A DNA stretch of 64,000 nucleotides from Planctomycetaceae bacterium (GTDB lineage Bacteria; Planctomycetota; Planctomycetia; Pirellulales; Pirellulaceae). The notes under the pieces were generated by a model. It searched no databases. It saw nothing but the letters and a program-made list of their open reading frames with translations, and was not told where the DNA came from. Positions 57,101 through 63,100 of this stretch are shown in pieces. The position numbers were made by a program, and so were the translations under genes. The DNA is taken from contig JACKHN010000003.1 in the NCBI GenBank assembly GCA_020638975.1, forward strand, positions 124,001 through 188,000, in the 5' to 3' direction. The first letter of the stretch is position 1; every line of letters starts with the position of its first letter.

Positions 57101-60100
57101 GCCGGCAACGTTCTTGCACGGACAAAGCTTCGGCGACAGCGAAAGCCTGGACGTGGCGCTGGCCGACGTGGACGGAGACGGCGATCTCGATGCGATGTTT
57201 GCCAACCGAGAACAACACAATCGGTTGTGGTTGAATCAAGGCGGTTTACAAGGCGGTACGGCGGGGATGTTTGTCGACAGCGTTCAACTATTGGGAGACG
57301 AGTTCTCTGTCGCGGTGAATTTCGGTGACCTTGATGGCGACGGCGACGTGGATGCAATTATTGCCAACCGGTTCAACAGCCATCAGGTCTTGATCAATCA
57401 GGGCGGCGACCAAGGCGGAACGCTTGGCGAATTCGTCGATAGCGGCCAAGTTCTCTCCAGTGGGATCTCTCCGATTCGTCCTCCGGAAGAATGTTTTGCA
57501 GACGGAGAAGGAGAAGGCGGCGACGGTGGAACCGGAGGCGAGTCATGCGGCGGCTTTCCGATCTTCTACGACGCCGTCGATGCCGAACTGGCTGATTTGG
57601 ACGGCGACGGCGATTTGGATTTGTTTGTCGTTAGTGATAACTTCGACCCAAGTTCCGTATGGCTGAACCAAAGCGGACTCCAAGGCGGAGCTGCCGGCGA
57701 GTTTGTCTTCCTCGATCAACCCTTTGCCGAAACTTCCAGCAACGCAGTGACACTTGCGGACTTTGACAATGACGGCGATCTCGACGCTTACGAAGCCAAC
57801 GGGTCCAGCGCCGATCGTGTCTGGATCAATCAGGGCGGGCGGCAGGGTGGTGTCGGCGGCTTGTTCGTCGACAGCGGCCAGACCCCCGGTGGCAATACGG
57901 ATGCCGTCGCAGCGGAGGACTTTGATGGCGATGGCGACGTGGATGTTATCCAGGTACTGGACAACGGAAACAGTCCTGATCAAGCGAGGATTCTGTTCAA
58001 TCGTAACGGCCCGGTAGACGTGCAGGTCGATGAGGTTGCATCGGGATTGGGCAGTGTCAGCGGAGTGGCTCGCTTCGAAGGCAACTTGTTTGTCACGGAT
58101 CGCGATGGGACGTTGCACGTTCTGAGGCGGGCCGATGCAAGCTCGCAATTCGAGCTGACGCAAAGCATTGCCGGCGGTCAGAACGGCATTCCTTCGATGT
58201 TGGGAGCCAGTGACGTCGCGGTTTCACAGGATGGCCGGTTTGTCTTCGTCAGCGTCCCTGACCGCGATGCCGTTTTGGTGTTCGCTCGCGATGCGGAAGG
58301 CGAACTCCTGTTTGCTCAGCTAGTTCGCGACGGACGCAGTGGCGTGTCGGGGCTTACTCAGCCAACGGACCTCCTCGTCGAAGGCGACACGCTAATCGTG
58401 AGCACCGCCGCCGGACGCGGCGCGACGACGGGCGGGTTTACCTTCTTCGACATCACGACCGATCCACTGCCTGATCCGCAGCGATTGGTGACCGCGTTTG
58501 ATACTGTTGAAAGCGTGAAGCTGACGACTCGCGAAGGCGACGATCGCGTGCGTTTGTTGCAAGCACCCAGCGGCGACGTTCAACAGACATCGATCGTTAC
58601 CGGTGGCGGCAGCGATCAAGTCACCGTCTTCGACATCGCTCCCGCACAGACGACGCAGCTAGATTTAGGTGATGGCAACGACAGTCTGACGATCGCGCAC
58701 AGTTCGTCAGGCACGACCGATATCAATGCTGGTTTGGGCGAGGACCTTATTCGAGTTGCGATGGTCGGTGACGGTTCACAGACGCTTATCGGACTCGACG
58801 ACGGTACCGATGGCGATATCGCGGTCGTGTCGTCCGTTGGCATCCCCGCGACTGCGACCGTAAACGTTAACGGCAATCAAGCCGTCGGGACGCCAACCGT
58901 TTTCGACGCGCTCGTTATCGAGACCGGCGATGGTGCCGTTAGCACAACTCCACCGACCGGTTCGGCCGGCACGGTCAACGAAGTGGGACAAGGCGACATC
59001 GTATTTGCAGGATTCAACAATCAAACGGCCGACGTCCAGCAGTTATTTATCGAAGCAACTCCGCAGCCGCAAATCACCTTCGATCCAACATCGATCTCGG
59101 AAGGCGATGGCGTGACGATCTCGGTCGTCGACGCAGCAGGCGGCGGCAATCTGACGTACGAATGGGATCTCGACGGCGACGGTGTGTTCTTTGACGGTTC
59201 GGGCAACTCGCTTCCGCTTACGTGGACACAACTTCAATCGTTCGGCATCGACGACGATGGCACGCATCCGATTGCCGTCCGCGCGACCAGCACGGGGCAA
59301 TCCATTCCCTCGCTACCAGCATTTCAATTTACAACGATCTCGGTGGCTTCGTTGATCATCAACAATGTTGCACCCGCGATCGTTCTGCAATCGCCCACAA
59401 TCGCCCATCTCAATGGCGAGCACACGATCACGTTTACCGCCACCGACCCAGGCAACGACCGCGTTGGGCAGTGGATGATCGATTGGGGCGACGGAGTCAG
59501 CCAGTCGTTCGGCAGCCAGACCACGCAAGCCGCTCACACCTACACCCAACTCGGCGACTTCACACTAACAGTCACGGCGGTCGACGAAGACGGTCCAACA
59601 TTGGTCAATCAGGCTGTCGGTGTACGCCCCGGCGATGAGACCGTTTCCGCAGGCGGTTCGTACCGCATCAACGAAGGCGACACGTTGCTGTTGAGCGCAA
59701 GTGCCTTCGGTTCGCCGCTCCGCTTTGAGTGGGATCTTGGATTGCCGGGGCTATCGTTCACGAGCACTTCGCCTGACTTGGAACTATCGTGGGCCATGCT
59801 TGAAGCCGCCAACAACTCGCTGGACGGCGATGTTGGTCTCAGCGTGAGTCTCGATGTTATCTATGAATTCAATTCCACCGCGTTCATTGCAACAGATGTC
59901 GGCACACTCGACATCATCAACGTCGCTCCCACGGGAACGTTAACGGCGAACGTGACCGCATTGAACGAAGGCAGCACCAGCGGCGATTTGCAGGTGTCCG
60001 TGCTGAACGTCAGCGACCCGTCGACGGTCGATACGGCTCGTGGCTTCACTGTCAGCTACGACTTCGACAACGATGGTACGTTCGACTTGGAGAATCAGGA

Positions 60101-63100
60101 TCCGGCCACCGTGGTCGACGTGCCTAACGCATTGTTTTCCGACAACGGAATCATTGCCATCCGCGCCCGCTTGTTCGACAAACCGGCTTCATCTCCCGAC
60201 GATTTACAGTCTCGCGACCTGTTCACCACGGTCGTGGTCCATGATGTGATGCCGACCCTGACGCTGACACCTGATGTCACGACCCTAGACGAAGGCGATA
60301 CGCTTACGCTTGATGTTTCGGCCTTCGATCCGGGTGGCGATCCGATCCTGAAGTGGCTGGTTGATTGGGGCGATGGCAGCCCGTTGTCGATGCAGTCGGT
60401 CGTTACGCCGCAGTTTACACACACGTACGCCGACGGTACAAGCGATTACAACGTGTCGGTGACGGCCCGGACGGATGCCGGTGATGTTGCCGAGTCGTTC
60501 GTGGTCACCGTGAATGATGTTGCTCCTGTGGCGATGCTGTCAACGGCGAGTGCAACCGTTGCGGAAGGCTCGGTCGACGCTCCCTTTACGATGAACGTCG
60601 CCTTCACCGATCCAGGCAACGATCCGGTGTCTCGGTACACGGTGGATTGGGGCGATGGAACAATCGAAGACATCGTTGGCACGGCAGCAAGTGCGGCTCA
60701 CATCTATCGCGACGAAGGTTCTTACGAAGTCACGCTAACACAACTCGTCAATGGCGACGGAACGTTTGTTAATCCCTCGAACACGCTCTCGGTCACCGTT
60801 ACGGATGTTGGACCCACGATCGTCGATGCCATGTTCGATGTCCCCGCCACCGGGCAGGAAGGTGCGGCACTTACTTTGACCGCGACTGCTTTCGGATCAC
60901 AGAGTGGTGATGATCCACTTACGTTTACGTGGACGATCGAGCGACCGGATAACTCGACTTTCGATCTTGGCGGATCGGGCGTTCCGTTTTTGCCCGATAC
61001 AGCGGAGGGGCTGAACGTTAACGTCGCGTTTGACAACTCAGTGAAGTTTACTCCGACTGACAATGGTACTTTCAACGTAACGCTGACCGTCATCGACGAC
61101 GATGGCACGATGGCCAGTCGTGCGGCGACGATCAACGTTCGCAACGTCAAACCAACGTTGAACGCGTTTGTCGTTGCCTCAACCGCCAACGAAGGCCAAC
61201 CGCTGCAATTCACTGCCTCGGCCACCGATCCGGCTGGCGTCAACGATCCGCTCACATTTACGTGGACGATCACGAACGTGTTGACCAGATCGACGACGAT
61301 GCTCGACGGACCGGACGTTAGATTCACGCCCGACGGCGGGAACTACGGTGTCGCGTTGAAAGTGACCGACGGCGATGGCGGCACAGCTACGGCGGCGACT
61401 CAACTGCAAGCCATCTCGTTGCCGCCGCTGCTACAAGCCGCGTCCGTTCAAATTCCGACGACGGCCAACGAAGCCGAGACCGTTTCGCTTTCTGCCGCCG
61501 CCACGGACAACGACGGATCGACGGATGGGCTGTCATTCGTGTGGCGGATCGAAGCCCCCAACAGAAAAGTCACCCGCGTCGCCGGTGCCCAAGCGAGTTT
61601 CACATTCCTCGACGATGGTGACTACAAAGTCAGCGTCGCGGTGACCGACAACGACGGCAAGACGACCGTGTCTCCGGTCCAAACCGTAACCGTCGCCAAC
61701 CTTGCCCCGACAATTGCTAGCGCAAACGCCCCAGCAACTGGCACGGAAGGCGTTGCGTTGAACTTCGTTGGCGCTGCAACCGATCCAGCCGGAAGCCGCG
61801 ATCCGCTCTCGTTCATCTGGACCGTGACTCATCCCGACGATTCGACGACCGAAGTTGGAGGTCGCGACGCCAACTTCATCCCACCAGACGACGGCACGTA
61901 CACAGTGAGCCTGACTGTTGATGACGAAGAAGGCGGAGTTGCGACCGTTGAGGTTGGCTCAATCGTTGTTGCCAATGCCGATCCGACGTTGAGTGCGATC
62001 GTGACACCAACCGGCCCGATCGACGAAGGCCAATCGGCAACGCTCAGCGTGAACGCCGACGACGTTGCCGGTGACTTGGACGGTCTCGCATTTGCTTGGA
62101 CGATCACGACGCCTGCCGGTGCGGACATCGGGTTGACCGGGCCTGCGATCGACTTCACGCCTGCCGAAGACGGGACGTACAACGCGACGGTCGTGGTGAC
62201 CGACGGCGATGGCGGCTCCGCAATTCAGACAGCTCAATTCACCGGCAACAACGTCGCACCGACGATCCGTGCGTTCGAGGTGCCTTCGCTCGTGTTTGCC
62301 GGGCAACAGATAACGCTCACCGCAGACGCCACAGATCCGGGCCAAGCCAACGACCCGCTGATCTTTACTTGGGCAGTCACCGACACCGTGACATCGGATG
62401 TTATGACCCTGACCGGCGGGCAAGTCAGCTTCGCGGCGGGCAGCGATGACTACCACGTGACGCTGACCGTGGCCGACGATGATGGCGGCGAGGTTGCTCA
62501 GTCGGCGACGATTCGAGTTGTTGAAGTGAATGTGCCGACAAGTGGCGTTGAAGGCGGCTTGCTCACATTCTCAGCGGCGACAAGCGACAACGATGCGTTC
62601 AGTTTCGATTGGGCGATCACTGGTGGCGTGAACACCGTCTCAAACGGTTCCGATGTCGAGTTCACGCCGGAGGACGACGGTCTCGTCCAGGTCCGTGTGA
62701 CCGTGGCCGACGGCAACGGACAGACAATCACAAGCGACTTGAACTCGATCAACATCAGCAATCTCGATCCAACGCTTCGACCGATACGAAAACCGACCGT
62801 AACAATTTCCAGCGGGAAAGTTTTGACGCTCTCCGTTCTTGCTGACGATGCTCCCGGAGATATCGCTGATCTACAGGCGACTTGGACTCTGACATCCCCC
62901 ACGGGGCAGACGCTGCAACGCACCGGATCGTTGGTCAAGTTCCCAACCGCTGCAGTTGGCTTGTATCAAGCCAGCGTCGTCGTTACCGACGGTGATGGCG
63001 GATCTACGACGGGCACGACGCAAGTGACCACCAAAGCTGCAGTCCGCTTTTTGCCGCTCGTCGGAAACTTCATCGCTCGCGCCTTCGGCAACATCATCAC

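Noticed and set aside
51240..63030. CRISPR array or satellite repeat in the giant gene
   Set aside because: The periodicity is at the protein level (RTX, FG-GAP, PKD) with variable DNA; no identical direct repeats with uniform spacers are present anywhere in the window.
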